Positions 1 through 10,244 are shown, numbered from the stretch's first letter. The stretch is DNA of 64,000 bases from Bacteroidales bacterium (GCA_016709025.1 JADJEQ010000010.1:124001-188000); one strand, 5' to 3'. A program made the numbers and translations. The notes: generated from the sequence alone by a model not told the origin.

Positions 1-1
1 C

Positions 2-64
2 CTGATTAAGTTTATTACATCTTCTGGCGAAAGCTTCACCAAAAAAGTTGCGGTTACTCACTAA
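2..64 (+). CDS. possible C-terminal end of a gene cut by the window edge
   Basis: An open frame enters from the left edge and ends in TAA at 62-64, giving about 20 residues with the end GESFTKKVAVTH. It is too short to recognise, and codon content alone supports it. A T-rich/A-rich stretch with a weak hairpin (around 93-110) follows. It could equally be noncoding. The sequence left of the window would settle it. Confidence 0.2.
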   Translation: MIKFITSSGESFTKKVAVTH

Positions 65-297
65 TCGTTCAATCGGCTTTAATCAAAAGTGGGCCTTTTT
101 TCAAAAAGGTGTGATCGCCGAAACCATTTTTTATTTATTTTAAAAAAAAAAAACCTTAATTGGTATAAATACAGACAAGATTATCCCAAAAAAGGAAGTA
201 TTTAGCATAAAACCGGCTTTTGGTGACACTTTAGTCTTAAAAAAGATAATGTTGAACGCCTTTATAAACCGGTCTGGTTTCATAGGGCTAAAAATGA

Positions 298-305
298 TAC
301 CTTTG
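298..305 (+). promoter_or_regulatory. Bacteroidota -7 promoter element for the ABC-F gene
   Basis: TACCTTTG fits the Bacteroidota -7 consensus TAnnTTTG. No clean TTTG is present about 20 bp upstream (TCTGG near 273-277 is the best candidate). Transcription would start near 311, so the in-frame ATG at 249 would not be in the mRNA and ATG 333 becomes the start. Confidence 0.5.
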
Positions 306-332
306 CACTCCCGAATAAAGCAGCCCATAATT

Positions 333-2294
333 ATGCTCTCAGTTAATAACCTTTCAGTTTATTTTACCGGAAAGTACCTTTTCGATGATGTCAGTTTTCT
401 GATCACCGAAAGAGACCGGGTAGGACTGGTTGGTAAAAACGGGGCAGGTAAGACAACCCTGCTGCGCATTATTACCGGTGAGCAGCAGGCCGAAAGCGGC
501 ACCATTTCCAAGCCCTCAGATCTGTTGATTGGCTACCTGCCGCAGGAAGTCGTGACAACGGGTGCCGGATCTGTTTTCGTTGAAACCATGCAGGCCTTTG
601 AAAGGGTGCTGAAACTAAAAAGTGAAAGCGATCGCCTAAGCCATGACATTACAGAACGGGAGGATTATCACAGCGCCGAATACCTGAAACTGATCGAACG
701 GTTGAACGATTGCAACGAGCAGTTCAGGCTGGCCGGGGGAAACCAGATGGAAGGCGAAACGGAGAAGGTTCTGATGGGACTTGGTTTTAAATCCACCGAT
801 TTTAACCGTAAACTCAGTGAATTCAGCGGCGGCTGGCGCATGCGGGTTGAACTGGCCAAACTGCTGTTAAGGAAACCAGGCCTGCTGTTGCTCGATGAGC
901 CGACCAATCACCTCGATATTGAATCAATACAATGGCTCGAAGAGTACCTGCAATCATTCAGGGGTGCGGTGATACTTGTTTCGCACGACCGGGCTTTTCT
1001 CGACAATGTAACCAACCGGACCATCGAAATCTCGCTTGGACGGGTATTTGACTTTAAAACATCCTATTCCGGTTACGTTGAACTGCGCAGTGAATTGCAG
1101 GAACAACAACAGGCAGCTTTCAACAACCAGCAGCGGCAACTGGCAGATATTGAGCGGTTTATTGAACGGTTTCGTTATAAATCGACCAAAGCAAGACAGG
1201 TTCAGTCGAAGCAGAAGATGCTCGATAAAATCGACCGGGTAGAGGTTGAAGACATTGATAAATCATCCATCCATTTCAGGTTTCCACCCGCACCTTCATC
1301 CGGAAAGATTGTGGTGGAAGCGAACAATCTTGAAAAGAAATACGGGTCGAACGTAGTATTCAGCAAAGTAGACTTCGCCATTGAGCGCAACGACTTTGTA
1401 GCTTTTGTCGGCAAGAACGGTGAAGGTAAAACCACACTTGCCAAAATTATTGCCGAAAACCTGGCACATACCGGTGAGTGTAAGATAGGGTACAATGTTA
1501 AGCTGGGCTATTATGCCCAGAACCAGGCCGATCTGCTCGACCCTGAAAGAACAGTGTTTCAGACCATCGACGATGTAGCAGTAGGTGATATCCGGCCAAA
1601 AGTACGGGGTATTCTCGGTAGCTTTCTTTTTGGTGGCGAGGACATTGAAAAGAAAGTTAAGGTGCTTTCAGGGGGAGAAAAATCACGACTGGCCCTGGCT
1701 AAGCTATTGCTTTCGCCGGTCAATTTGCTGGTTCTTGATGAGCCGACCAACCACCTCGATATGATGTCGAAAGACATTCTGAAGAATGCACTCCTGATGT
1801 ACGATGGAACCCTGATTGTGGTTTCTCACGATCGCGACTTTCTGCAGGGACTTACCGATAAGGTGTTTGAGTTCCGCGATGGACGGGTGAAGCAGCACAT
1901 CGGGGATATCTACGATTTTCTTGAAAAAAGGCGGCTCGATACCCTCGACCAGTTGAATCAGCAGCGCCTGAATGCCCGGAATTCAGATGGGGGAGAGGCG
2001 GTTTCACAGCAAAAAGTTAGTTATGAGAAAAAGAAACTGCTGGAAAAAGAGCTGAGGAAAGTTTCGAACCGCATCGAAAAATCAGAAAATGAAATTCATC
2101 GGATAGAGACGGAAATGTCGGTCATGGATCGTTATCTGGCCGAGCCTGAGCAACATATGGCTGAAATATCCGATGGAAGTATTTACAGAAAGTATGAAGC
2201 CCTGAAAGTGCAGCTCAAAACGGAAATGGATAACTGGGAGCAGTTGCATTTTGAGCTGGAAGAAATGAAAAACAGCCAGGGTAACACTGATTGA
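333..2294 (+). CDS. ABC-F family ATP-binding protein (two fused ABC domains)
   Basis: A soluble tandem-ABC ATPase of about 653 residues. ABC-F proteins act on the ribosome (translation factors or antibiotic protection) and have no membrane domain, and none is seen here. First domain: Walker A GKNGAGKTTLL, signature SGGWRMR, Walker B LLLLDEPTNHLD. Second domain: Walker A GKNGEGKTTLAK, signature LSGGEKSR, Walker B LLVLDEPTNHLD. A charged linker rich in Gln/Arg/Lys lies between them and the last 100 residues are a Lys/Glu-rich coiled coil, as in Uup/YheS-type members. ATG 333 is preferred to an in-frame ATG at 249 because MLSVNNLSVYF is the normal ABC start and a -7 element lies between the two. 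The stop codon abuts the stop of the convergent next gene. The subfamily and any resistance role cannot be told by eye. Confidence 0.93.
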   Translation: MLSVNNLSVYFTGKYLFDDVSFLITERDRVGLVGKNGAGKTTLLRIITGEQQAESGTISKPSDLLIGYLPQEVVTTGAGSVFVETMQAFERVLKLKSESDRLSHDITEREDYHSAEYLKLIERLNDCNEQFRLAGGNQMEGETEKVLMGLGFKSTDFNRKLSEFSGGWRMRVELAKLLLRKPGLLLLDEPTNHLDIESIQWLEEYLQSFRGAVILVSHDRAFLDNVTNRTIEISLGRVFDFKTSYSGYVELRSELQEQQQAAFNNQQRQLADIERFIERFRYKSTKARQVQSKQKMLDKIDRVEVEDIDKSSIHFRFPPAPSSGKIVVEANNLEKKYGSNVVFSKVDFAIERNDFVAFVGKNGEGKTTLAKIIAENLAHTGECKIGYNVKLGYYAQNQADLLDPERTVFQTIDDVAVGDIRPKVRGILGSFLFGGEDIEKKVKVLSGGEKSRLALAKLLLSPVNLLVLDEPTNHLDMMSKDILKNALLMYDGTLIVVSHDRDFLQGLTDKVFEFRDGRVKQHIGDIYDFLEKRRLDTLDQLNQQRLNARNSDGGEAVSQQKVSYEKKKLLEKELRKVSNRIEKSENEIHRIETEMSVMDRYLAEPEQHMAEISDGSIYRKYEALKVQLKTEMDNWEQLHFELEEMKNSQGNTD

Positions 2295-3269
2295 TCAGAA
2301 GTTACGATGCAACATTCCCCCGGCAAGTTTCAGCAACGGGGTCTTGTTTTCTTCACTCAGACTGGTTCCGTTAAGGTTTTGCATCGCTTTATCATAGTAA
2401 TCACGAATAACCCCATCGGTTAATGACCTGATGCCACAGGCCGTGAATATTTTCAGAACTTCCATCACCTTATCCCCGTTTTTCTGATCACGGGTTCCGT
2501 AAAGAGTTTGTAGTTTTGCAAGATCTTCAGGTCCGGCGCATTCAATGGCTTTCAGGTATAGGTAAGTTTTTTTATTGGCAACAATATCGCCGCCGGTTTT
2601 TTTCCCGAAAACACCCTCATCGCCAAAAGCATCGAGTAAATCGTCCTGTAACTGGAAAGCAATCCCAAGGTTTTCGCCGAATAGATATATTTTTTCACAT
2701 TCATCCTCCGGAGCACCGGCAATCATAGCGCCGATTTTCAGACTTGCCGCCAACAACACAGCTGTTTTCAGCCTGATCATATTGATGTATCCTTCAATGC
2801 TGACATTGTCCGATTCCTCAAAATCGATATCATATTGCTGTCCTTCACAGACTTCAATGGCAGTTTTGGTAAAAACCTTCATCAATCCGGGTAACTTATC
2901 CGGATCAGATTTGGCCAACTCTCCGAATGCGATGGCAAACATGGTATCACCGGACAGAATGGCTGTATTGATGTTCCATTTCTTATATACAGTTTCCCTG
3001 CCTCTTCGCAAGGGAGCCTGATCTATGATATCATCATGAAGCAGGGTGAAATTGTGAAATATTTCGATGGCTGTTGCGGCCGGCAGCGTTTGGTCAGGGT
3101 TTCCGCCAAAACACTGGGTTGAAATAAGGGCAAGCAATGGACGCAGCCTTTTCCCACCTTGTTCCAGGGTGTAACTGATGGGTTGGTATAGTCCTGCCGG
3201 GTCATTGTAAACCGGCAATTGTTTGAGCGAGTCGGCGATCTTTTGCTGTAATTCCTCAGTTGAAAACAT
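2295..3269 (-). CDS. polyprenyl (farnesyl/geranylgeranyl-type) diphosphate synthase
   Basis: An all-alpha trans-isoprenyl diphosphate synthase of 324 residues, the usual length. It condenses isopentenyl diphosphate onto an allylic diphosphate using Mg2+. The first Asp-rich motif is in LLHDDIIDQAPLRRG and the second in LQDDLLDAFGD; GGKRLRP, which binds diphosphate, is near residue 37. Chain length cannot be fixed from the motifs alone; the product may feed quinone or undecaprenyl carrier synthesis. Ten bases separate it from the upstream rfbA on the same strand, so the two are probably cotranscribed. Its stop codon directly touches that of the convergent ABC-F gene. Confidence 0.92.
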   Translation of the reverse strand: MFSTEELQQKIADSLKQLPVYNDPAGLYQPISYTLEQGGKRLRPLLALISTQCFGGNPDQTLPAATAIEIFHNFTLLHDDIIDQAPLRRGRETVYKKWNINTAILSGDTMFAIAFGELAKSDPDKLPGLMKVFTKTAIEVCEGQQYDIDFEESDNVSIEGYINMIRLKTAVLLAASLKIGAMIAGAPEDECEKIYLFGENLGIAFQLQDDLLDAFGDEGVFGKKTGGDIVANKKTYLYLKAIECAGPEDLAKLQTLYGTRDQKNGDKVMEVLKIFTACGIRSLTDGVIRDYYDKAMQNLNGTSLSEENKTPLLKLAGGMLHRNF

Positions 3270-3279
3270 TCGTAAAAGG

Positions 3280-4137
3280 CTAAGATAAATGCATCAGATA
3301 CTCGCCGTAACCGCTCTTCAGCAGGGGTCGGGCCAGTTCGTGCATCTGATTTTTATTGATAAAACCCATGCGGTAAGCGACTTCTTCAATGCAACCGATT
3401 TTAAGGCCCTGCCGGGTTTCAATGACTTCAACAAACTGTGAAGCCTGGGTAAGCGATGAAAATGTTCCGGTATCGAGCCAGGCTGTTCCACGGCTCATAA
3501 CCTTAACTTTTAACAGGCCTTTCTCAAGATAGTAACGGTTAACATCTGTTATTTCGTATTCACCCCTCGCGCTGGGCTTAATATTCCTGGCAACCTCAAC
3601 TACGGAATTATCATAGAAATATAATCCCGGCACAGCATAATTTGATTTCGGTTGTTTTGGTTTCTCTTCAATCGATATGGCAGTTCCTGAAGCGTCAAAC
3701 TCTACCACTCCATATCTTTCGGGATCGGCCACATGGTAGGCGAATACAATACCGCCATCCGGTTTACGGCATTCATTTAAGAGTCCCTGCAATCCCGAAC
3801 TATAAAAGATATTATCCCCGAGGATCAGTGCTGCATCATCGTTACCAATAAAAGGTGCTCCAAGTACAAATGCCTGGGCCAGACCATTGGGAACGTGCTG
3901 CACAACATAACTGAAACGACACCCCAGTGATTTTCCGTCACCCAGCAGTTTTTCGAAATTCGGCAGGTCGTGTGGCGTGGAAATAATCAGAATCTCATTG
4001 ATTCCGGCCATCATCAGCACCGATAAAGGATAATAGATCATCGGTTTGTCGTAAATCGGCATAAGCTGTTTACTTACAGCGAGGGTAAGGGGGTGAAGGC
4101 GTGTTCCGGATCCACCGGCAAGAATAATTCCTTTCAT
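3280..4137 (-). CDS. rfbA: glucose-1-phosphate thymidylyltransferase
   Basis: RmlA/RfbA joins glucose-1-phosphate and dTTP to give dTDP-glucose, the first step to dTDP-rhamnose for surface polysaccharide. The protein is 285 residues with the nucleotide-binding start KGIILAGGSGTRLHP, then SKQLMPIYDKPMIYYPLS, GDNIFY (metal/nucleotide site) and EEKP (sugar site), all as in the family. It starts at ATG 4137. No rfbB, C or D gene is nearby, so the rest of the rhamnose pathway must be elsewhere. It lies 10 bp upstream of the polyprenyl synthase, and the pairing fits cell-envelope glycan assembly, though that link is inference. Confidence 0.95.
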   Translation of the reverse strand: MKGIILAGGSGTRLHPLTLAVSKQLMPIYDKPMIYYPLSVLMMAGINEILIISTPHDLPNFEKLLGDGKSLGCRFSYVVQHVPNGLAQAFVLGAPFIGNDDAALILGDNIFYSSGLQGLLNECRKPDGGIVFAYHVADPERYGVVEFDASGTAISIEEKPKQPKSNYAVPGLYFYDNSVVEVARNIKPSARGEYEITDVNRYYLEKGLLKVKVMSRGTAWLDTGTFSSLTQASQFVEVIETRQGLKIGCIEEVAYRMGFINKNQMHELARPLLKSGYGEYLMHLS

Positions 4138-4330
4138 GTTTTACGTTTTATAAATTCAACATTGGTTCAGGCAGTTCTTCATAAACCGTTTGGATTAAAA
4201 AAAAGTTAAACGGGCCCATCGAAGTCTTACCAGATTTAATGCATGAATTTGAAGATTGTAACCCACCAATGCATTGTCAGGTGTAAATATCGCATCGAAT
4301 GAAATGAAACTTACAACACCTATCCGAATT

Positions 4331-4394
4331 TCTATTTTTTTATTTTTTACCCGCCGGAAAAGTGGCGGGCAGGCTTTTTACTTTTTACCTGACT
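4331..4394 (-). repeat. AAAAAGT-type simple repeat with hairpin, abutting a stop codon
   Basis: Read on the minus strand, the base after the exporter's stop codon is followed by GTCAGGTAAAAAGT, an AAAAAG unit, then a hairpin (GGCGGG at 4364-4369 with CCCGCC at 4350-4355 on the plus strand) and an A-rich tail. The same GTCAGGTAAAAAGT word occurs at the ends of the aspartate kinase (12.63 kb) and PorP/SprF (54.3 kb) genes. The rest of the gap (4138-4330) shows nothing recognisable. Confidence 0.6.
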
Positions 4395-6773
4395 TTATTG
4401 GTTAACTTCTTTGGCACTTTCAGCATCTTCGCCATCGTAAATCTCAATAAGAGGTTCTGACGCAAATGCTTTGGTTACCACGTATTTATCAAGAACAAGC
4501 AAGAGTGATGGCAATACCATAATGTTGAAAAACATGGCAATAAACAGGGTCGTTGAAACAAGCATTCCCAGGGCTTTGGTGCCACCGAACCCCGAAACCA
4601 TAAAGACGCTGAATCCCAGCACCAGTACAATCGAAGTGTAAATCATACTAAAGCCTGCTTCGCGCAAGGCATTGATGGTTGATTGCTTGATGTCGTTCCC
4701 CGTAATTTTTAACTCATGCCGGTATCGGGAGAGGTACTGAATGGCATTGTCGACAGAAATCCCGAGGGCAATGCTGAAAACAATGATGGTTGAAGGTTTT
4801 ATCGGAACTCCTGTGAAACCCATGATGGCCGCCGTAATGATCAAAGGAATAATATTGGGAAGCATGGAGACGGCAATCATTCTGACACTCGAAAACATCA
4901 GGGCCATCAGCAGAGAAATAAAACCGATGGCGATGAGTACACTCTCGAACAGGTGTTTAATCAGGAACTCTGTTCCGCGCGCGTAAACCACACTATTACC
5001 GGTAATATTGACGTCGTACTTGTCGGCGGGGAATATTTCAGCAACCTTTGGCCTGATGGTGTCAAGCAGTCGGTTCATCTCTTTGGTGCCAACATCGGCC
5101 ATCTGGAAACTAACCCTGGTAAATTGCTGGGTAGAGTCGATAAATGAGTTTAAGAGACCTTTCTGGCTGGTTGCATTTGTTGGGAAATAAGAGAAAACGA
5201 AATTTCGTTCCTGTGAATTTGGAATTTCATACATCTCAGGATTGCCATTGAAATATGCCTGTTTGGCAAATTTAGAAAGTTCAGCAACTGAAAGGGGTTT
5301 CGAAAATTCCTTGTTTTTCAGAATTTCAATCTGCAGTTCGTCAATCTTTTCAATGGTTGATAGTTTCATGACACCCTTTTTTCTTTTGGTGTCAATCGAA
5401 ATTTCAAAAGGCATCACACCACCAAACTGTTTTTCGAAGAATTTAAGGTCCTGATACAAAACACTCGATTCGCCGATATCATCGACCACCTTACCGGATG
5501 TGCGCATCATGAGCATGCCTGTGATTCCGCCCACAAGTGAAAGCCCGGCTACCAGAAAGATGACTTTCCTTCTGTACTGAATATAATAGATGATTTTTTC
5601 GAGTAGTGCACTGAAGATTTTATTGTCGAGATGGGCAAGATGCTTTTCTGTAGGCGGTTTCATGTAGCTGAAAATGATCGGCAGCAACAATATGCACAGC
5701 AGGTACTCAATCATGATGCTGATGGAAGCGATGATTCCAAACTCGCGCAGCATCTGGTTTGAAACCAGGATAAAAGCGGCGAAACCGGCAGCAGTTGCGG
5801 TGTTAACCATCAATGAGGCAAATCCGATGCGTTGAACCACCCGCGACAATGCCTTGATCTGGTTACCATGGTTACGGTATTCCCAGTGGTACTTGTTGAG
5901 AATGTAAATACAGTTTTCGATGGCGATAACGACAATAAGCGAAGGAATCACCCCGGTGAGAATACTGATTTTATATCCGAACAGTCCGATGAGTCCCAGG
6001 GTAAAAACAATACTCACTGTTACAACAATCAGCGAACTCAGGACTACTTTATATGACCGGAAGAAAAGGAACAATATCAGTGCAGCAATGCCGATGGAAA
6101 TGAAGATAAAAAGGAACAACTCGTTCTTGATCATCCTTACCATCACCGTACGGATGTATGGTAGACCTGAATAATGAAGCTCATGCCCGGTTTGTGCGGA
6201 ATAGGCTTTGGCCCGTGCAACGATATCGTCGCTAACCTTCAGCCGGCTTTTGTCGTTTACTTTATTTTTGTCGAGGGTAACGGCAAGCAGGTAAGTGCTG
6301 GTTGCGGGATTGTAGAGGATTCCCTTGTAGAATTCAAGTTTATCAAGCTTGTTTTTCAGTGAGTCTGCTTCAGCCTGAGTAGAAGGACGGATGGCTACCA
6401 GTGGCAGAAATTCAAATTTCCGGAGGCTGTCATTTTTAACGATGTTTGCGGCTTTTGTAATGGAAGTGACAGCTGCAACGCCGTCGATCTTTGCCATATC
6501 AGCCGTAAGGTCGTACCAGGCCGACAGTTCATTCAGCCTGAACATATCGGGGTTTTGAACGCCGATTACGATTACACTTCCATCTTCACCAAACCTTTTT
6601 TTAAAGGCATTGTAATCAATAACAGCTGTATCATCAGTGGGCAGCATGCCCATTCCATCATACGAAAGCTTAACCCCCAGGCCCTGCCAGGCCATCAGGA
6701 TGGTTAAAATACCGATAACTACCAGTATTCCAGGCCTGTTCCGGAGTATAAGCCGTACCAGCAAATTCCACAT
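4395..6773 (-). CDS. MMPL/RND family exporter (permease)
   Basis: An inner-membrane protein of 792 residues built as two similar halves. Each half has one N-terminal membrane helix, a large periplasmic domain and five more helices (first block about residues 215-390, second about 620-770). LPTDDTAVIDYNAFKKRFG near residue 43 is typical of the HAE3/MMPL branch of the RND superfamily, which moves lipids or hydrophobic compounds with the proton gradient. It is shorter than AcrB-type pumps (about 1000 residues), and no membrane fusion protein or outer-membrane channel is adjacent. The substrate is unknown. Possible cargoes are hopanoids, lipids or pigments. Confidence 0.88.
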   Translation of the reverse strand: MWNLLVRLILRNRPGILVVIGILTILMAWQGLGVKLSYDGMGMLPTDDTAVIDYNAFKKRFGEDGSVIVIGVQNPDMFRLNELSAWYDLTADMAKIDGVAAVTSITKAANIVKNDSLRKFEFLPLVAIRPSTQAEADSLKNKLDKLEFYKGILYNPATSTYLLAVTLDKNKVNDKSRLKVSDDIVARAKAYSAQTGHELHYSGLPYIRTVMVRMIKNELFLFIFISIGIAALILFLFFRSYKVVLSSLIVVTVSIVFTLGLIGLFGYKISILTGVIPSLIVVIAIENCIYILNKYHWEYRNHGNQIKALSRVVQRIGFASLMVNTATAAGFAAFILVSNQMLREFGIIASISIMIEYLLCILLLPIIFSYMKPPTEKHLAHLDNKIFSALLEKIIYYIQYRRKVIFLVAGLSLVGGITGMLMMRTSGKVVDDIGESSVLYQDLKFFEKQFGGVMPFEISIDTKRKKGVMKLSTIEKIDELQIEILKNKEFSKPLSVAELSKFAKQAYFNGNPEMYEIPNSQERNFVFSYFPTNATSQKGLLNSFIDSTQQFTRVSFQMADVGTKEMNRLLDTIRPKVAEIFPADKYDVNITGNSVVYARGTEFLIKHLFESVLIAIGFISLLMALMFSSVRMIAVSMLPNIIPLIITAAIMGFTGVPIKPSTIIVFSIALGISVDNAIQYLSRYRHELKITGNDIKQSTINALREAGFSMIYTSIVLVLGFSVFMVSGFGGTKALGMLVSTTLFIAMFFNIMVLPSLLLVLDKYVVTKAFASEPLIEIYDGEDAESAKEVNQ

Positions 6774-6881
6774 AATCTATGTTTTTGTCCACTGAAAAAT
6801 AAGACGGCGAAGTTACAATAATTCAGGCGAATGCCGTAAAAAGCTTCAATTTTTGTTAAGCCGGATTTGGCAGTTGAATAT

Positions 6882-6889
6882 TACCTTTG
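6882..6889 (+). promoter_or_regulatory. -7 promoter element TACCTTTG
   Basis: TACCTTTG matches TAnnTTTG and ends 18 bases before ATG 6908. An alternative in-frame TTG at 6887 lies inside this element and so would not be transcribed, which fixes the start of the next gene. The -33 box is poor. Confidence 0.55.
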
Positions 6890-6907
6890 TCACAAAATAT
6901 TGTCTAT

Positions 6908-7847
6908 ATGAAAGCTTCGGTTTTGTTTATCGATACTGCACATCCTTACCTGGAAGAAGAACTTTCACGGCAAGGATTCGCCTGCAGCCATTTCCCTGGG
7001 GATAGCAGGGAAGAAATCCTGATGAAAATACATGATTATGAAGGAATTATTATCAGGAGTAAGATAAAACTTGATCGTGAAGCGCTCGATAAGGCGGTTA
7101 AGCTCAGGTTTATTGCCAGGGTAGGAGCCGGTATGGAAAACATCGATCAGGCATATGCTGAATCAAAAGGAGTGGTTTGTCTCAACGCACCTGAAGGCAA
7201 CCGCGATGCTGTGGGTGAACATGCAATGGGGATGTTGCTTTCCATGCTGAACCACCTGTGCAGTGTAAACCAGGAAGTCCGTAACGGCATCTGGATCCGT
7301 GAAGGCAACCGGGGGACTGAAATTCAGGGTAAGACAGTGGCAATTATAGGCTATGGCAATACGGGAGGTGCTTTTGCTGAGAAACTGAGTGGTTTCGGGG
7401 CGAATGTGATCGCTTATGATAAATACAAGACCGCCTTCAGCGAGTTGTATGTGAAAGAAGTTCAGATGGATACCGTTTTCAGGGAAGCTGATATCCTCAG
7501 TCTGCATGTTCCCCTGACAGATGAAACCCGCAACCTGGTTGACAAAGCATACCTTGATAGTTTCAACAAGCCCATTTACCTGATCAATACTGCCCGCGGG
7601 CAATGTGTTGACACGGCTTCCCTGATGGATGCCATCGATGAAGGGAAAGTTCTGGGAGCAGCACTGGATGTACTGGAGTATGAGAAACTATCATTTGAAA
7701 ACCTGGATGCCGCTTCCCTGCCTGAGCCGTTCAGGCGTCTGATCAATTGCAACAAGGTGATTCTTTCACCGCATATTGCCGGCTGGACGCATGAATCGAA
7801 TTATAAAATGGCAAAGGCGCTGGTGGAGAAGATTAAGTTGTGTTGGA

Positions 7848-7870
<23 letters not shown>
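6908..7870 (+). CDS. D-3-phosphoglycerate dehydrogenase-like NAD-dependent 2-hydroxyacid dehydrogenase
   Basis: About 320 residues. The Rossmann motif is VAIIGYGNTGGAFAEKL, with the NAD-ribose Asp in AYDKYK. The catalytic triad is visible: Arg in NTARGQ, Glu in DVLEYEK and His in SPHIAGWTHES. These enzymes oxidise D-2-hydroxyacids; serine-pathway 3-phosphoglycerate is the likely substrate, but the short form without an ACT domain leaves other hydroxyacids possible. The last residues (TEGLRD) are encoded by the beginning of the GAGACTAA-type repeat that follows, so the native C-terminus appears to have been overwritten or extended by the repeat. ATG 6908 is chosen because it follows a -7 promoter element. 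Confidence 0.88.
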
Positions 7871-8347
<477 letters not shown>

Positions 8348-8412
8348 CTTAGAAAGTAATACAGAGTGAAAAAGAGGCAAAAGAAGTGAAATAAAAACAA
8401 AAAAGTATAGCT

Positions 8413-8784
8413 ATGAAAATACGGTCTCATAGGGAACTGGATACTTACCAGTTAGCATTTTCCTTATCAATGGAAATATTTGAAATGACAAAGAAATTCC
8501 CGAAAGAGGAAATGTATTCGCTTACAGATCAGATCAGGAGATCCTCAAGATCGGTTTCAGCAAATTTAGCTGAGGCATTCAGAAAACGAAAGTATCCAAA
8601 ATCGTTTGTCTCCAAACTATCAGATTCAGAAGCTGAAGCTGCCGAAACCCAGGTCTGGCTTGAATATGCAATGGAATGCAAATATATAGATGAAATCTTC
8701 TATACTCAGCTTTATGAAAAATACGACCAGGTTCTGGGTAAACTTGTAAACATGTCCATGTACCCGGAAAAATGGAGTTATTGA
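8413..8784 (+). CDS. four-helix-bundle protein (23S rRNA intervening-sequence / S23 family)
   Basis: 123 residues, the usual length for the family. Hallmarks are HRELDTYQLAFSLSMEIF at the N-terminus, FPKEEMYSLTDQIRRSSRSV and NLAEAF in the middle, and EAAETQVWLEYAM before the last helix. Known relatives are encoded within rRNA intervening sequences or stand alone, and are structurally close to the Avd accessory protein of diversity-generating retroelements; their biochemical role is not settled. No reverse transcriptase or rRNA is nearby. The gene sits alone between two inverted simple-repeat arrays, the same layout as the second copy near 14.1 kb. The start ATG follows the A-rich edge of the array, with no clear -7 element. 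Confidence 0.9.
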   Translation: MKIRSHRELDTYQLAFSLSMEIFEMTKKFPKEEMYSLTDQIRRSSRSVSANLAEAFRKRKYPKSFVSKLSDSEAEAAETQVWLEYAMECKYIDEIFYTQLYEKYDQVLGKLVNMSMYPEKWSY

Positions 8785-8822
8785 TCACAATATCATTCAA
8801 ACTTCCGATTCCATCAGTATCT

Positions 8823-9019
8823 TAATTTCTCCGTCTCACAGTCTCTGAGTCCCACTCTCTCTATGTCCCTAGGTCTCTATGTCTCTCAGTTACTCAGTCC
8901 TCAATCCCACACTCTCTCTAACTCCCAATTCCTCTATCTCTATGTCCCTTAGCCTCTCAATCTCCCAACCCCTCCATCTCTCGGTCTCTAAGTCACTAAG
9001 TCCCTAAGTCTCTTAGTCT
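8823..9019 (+). repeat. degenerate TCTCTTAGTC array, inverted partner of the 7.85 kb array
   Basis: About 200 bp of pyrimidine-rich sequence from units such as GTCTCTAAGTCACTAAG and TCTCTTAGTC, the reverse complement in kind of the GAGACTAA units upstream of the four-helix-bundle gene. It ends eight bases before the phosphofructokinase stop codon. A transcript across the locus could pair the two arrays into a long imperfect stem with the gene in the loop. Confidence 0.85.
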
Positions 9020-9026
9020 AAAAAAA

Positions 9027-10244
9027 TTACCAATTCAGAATTTTCCTGAAATCATAATTCTCCGGATCCGGAACATATTTCTTTGCGGCTTCGTAATCGG
9101 CAGGTTCTATATATTGCAGACTGTCGTCGAACACCATTTTTGATTTCTGGCCTTCCATGTTTACGAGCCTTGGTTTTACCTTACCGTTTTCGTCTTCCAC
9201 ATCTTTCAGGTACAGCGGGCTGATATCTCCGTTGGGGCCGCTCACCACCATACAACTCGTCAGTCCCTGATCGAACAGGTGTTTTACACCGATGCCCATC
9301 AGGGCACAATAGAGCATGTCGAAAGCAATGGGCTGTACGCAGCGGAGTTCATAACCGAGTTCTACAGGACGGCTTTTTATATTCAATTTCAGATCTTTAA
9401 GCTTCTCCTGAATTAAAAGATTGAAAATATGGGCTTTACTAACATTCCCAAGCTCAGGGTGACCATGATCATCGTAGGTGAAAGTGATTTTAGTCGAAGT
9501 TATTTCTGCTTCTGTCATGAAATGAAAAACGCCTTCACTGATGATGGCTACACCATAGCCGATGCCCAGAATTTTGCGTTTGATCATCGAAGAAATGATC
9601 ATCCTCAGGATCCGGTCGAAGGTTACTTCAACCTTGTTGAACATCTCGGGGATGATGATCATCGGGTAGTGGCAGGCAGCCCCGATACCGAAAGCCAGGT
9701 GACCGGCTTCGCGGCCCATGGCCGAAACCACAAACCAGTTTCCGCTGGTGCGGGCATCCTCATAAACAGTGGTGGCCAGGCGTACACCTTCCTGTTTGGC
9801 ACTCTGGTAACCGAAAGTCGGGATTCCGTCGGGCAGGGGCAGGTCGTTGTCGATGGTTTTAGGAACGTGAATATTCTGGATTTTAACATTATTGGCTGCC
9901 AGGAATTTGGAGATCCGGTTGGCGGTGGAGGCTGTATCGTCACCACCAATGGTGACCAACAGTTTCACATCATTATTTATGAAAAATCCGGTATTGAAAT
10001 CCTGGTCTTTCGGTTTGTGACGGCTCATGATTAAAGCCGAACCTCCCTGGGTGTGGATGCGATCGGCCAGTATAAAGTCGATTTCCATCATGTTGGGCTG
10101 GTCGGTAAAAAGGGTTTTGTATCCCTCATGCAGGCCGATAACGCGGTAACCGTCTTTCAAAAAAACTTTTGCAACGGATGAAATCACTGAATTGATGCCG
10201 GGTGCAGGACCACCCCCTGCCAGAATTGCAATTGAACCTTTCAT
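9027..10244 (-). CDS. 6-phosphofructokinase, pyrophosphate-dependent type
   Basis: Phosphorylates fructose-6-phosphate in glycolysis. The protein is 405 residues and starts KGSIAILAGGGPAPGINSV. Two signature positions point to PPi rather than ATP as the phosphoryl donor: GGDDT (residues 100-104, with Asp103 where ATP enzymes have Gly) and PKTIDND (128-134, with Lys129 where ATP enzymes have Gly). The fructose-phosphate site (MGREAGHLA near residue 185) is present. PPi enzymes run in both directions, so it can also serve gluconeogenesis. It ends next to the inverted repeat array. A good promoter lies upstream at 10303-10335. Confidence 0.93.
   Translation of the reverse strand: MKGSIAILAGGGPAPGINSVISSVAKVFLKDGYRVIGLHEGYKTLFTDQPNMMEIDFILADRIHTQGGSALIMSRHKPKDQDFNTGFFINNDVKLLVTIGGDDTASTANRISKFLAANNVKIQNIHVPKTIDNDLPLPDGIPTFGYQSAKQEGVRLATTVYEDARTSGNWFVVSAMGREAGHLAFGIGAACHYPMIIIPEMFNKVEVTFDRILRMIISSMIKRKILGIGYGVAIISEGVFHFMTEAEITSTKITFTYDDHGHPELGNVSKAHIFNLLIQEKLKDLKLNIKSRPVELGYELRCVQPIAFDMLYCALMGIGVKHLFDQGLTSCMVVSGPNGDISPLYLKDVEDENGKVKPRLVNMEGQKSKMVFDDSLQYIEPADYEAAKKYVPDPENYDFRKILNW

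Noticed and set aside
140..328. Minus-strand frame of about 62 codons left of the ABC-F gene
   Set aside because: Overlaps the ABC-F promoter and poly-A tract; composition is that of AT-rich noncoding DNA.
4350..4369. Hairpin CCCGCC/GGCGGG as a terminator of the exporter gene
   Set aside because: The tail on the minus strand is A-rich, not T-rich, so it is not a standard terminator in that direction.
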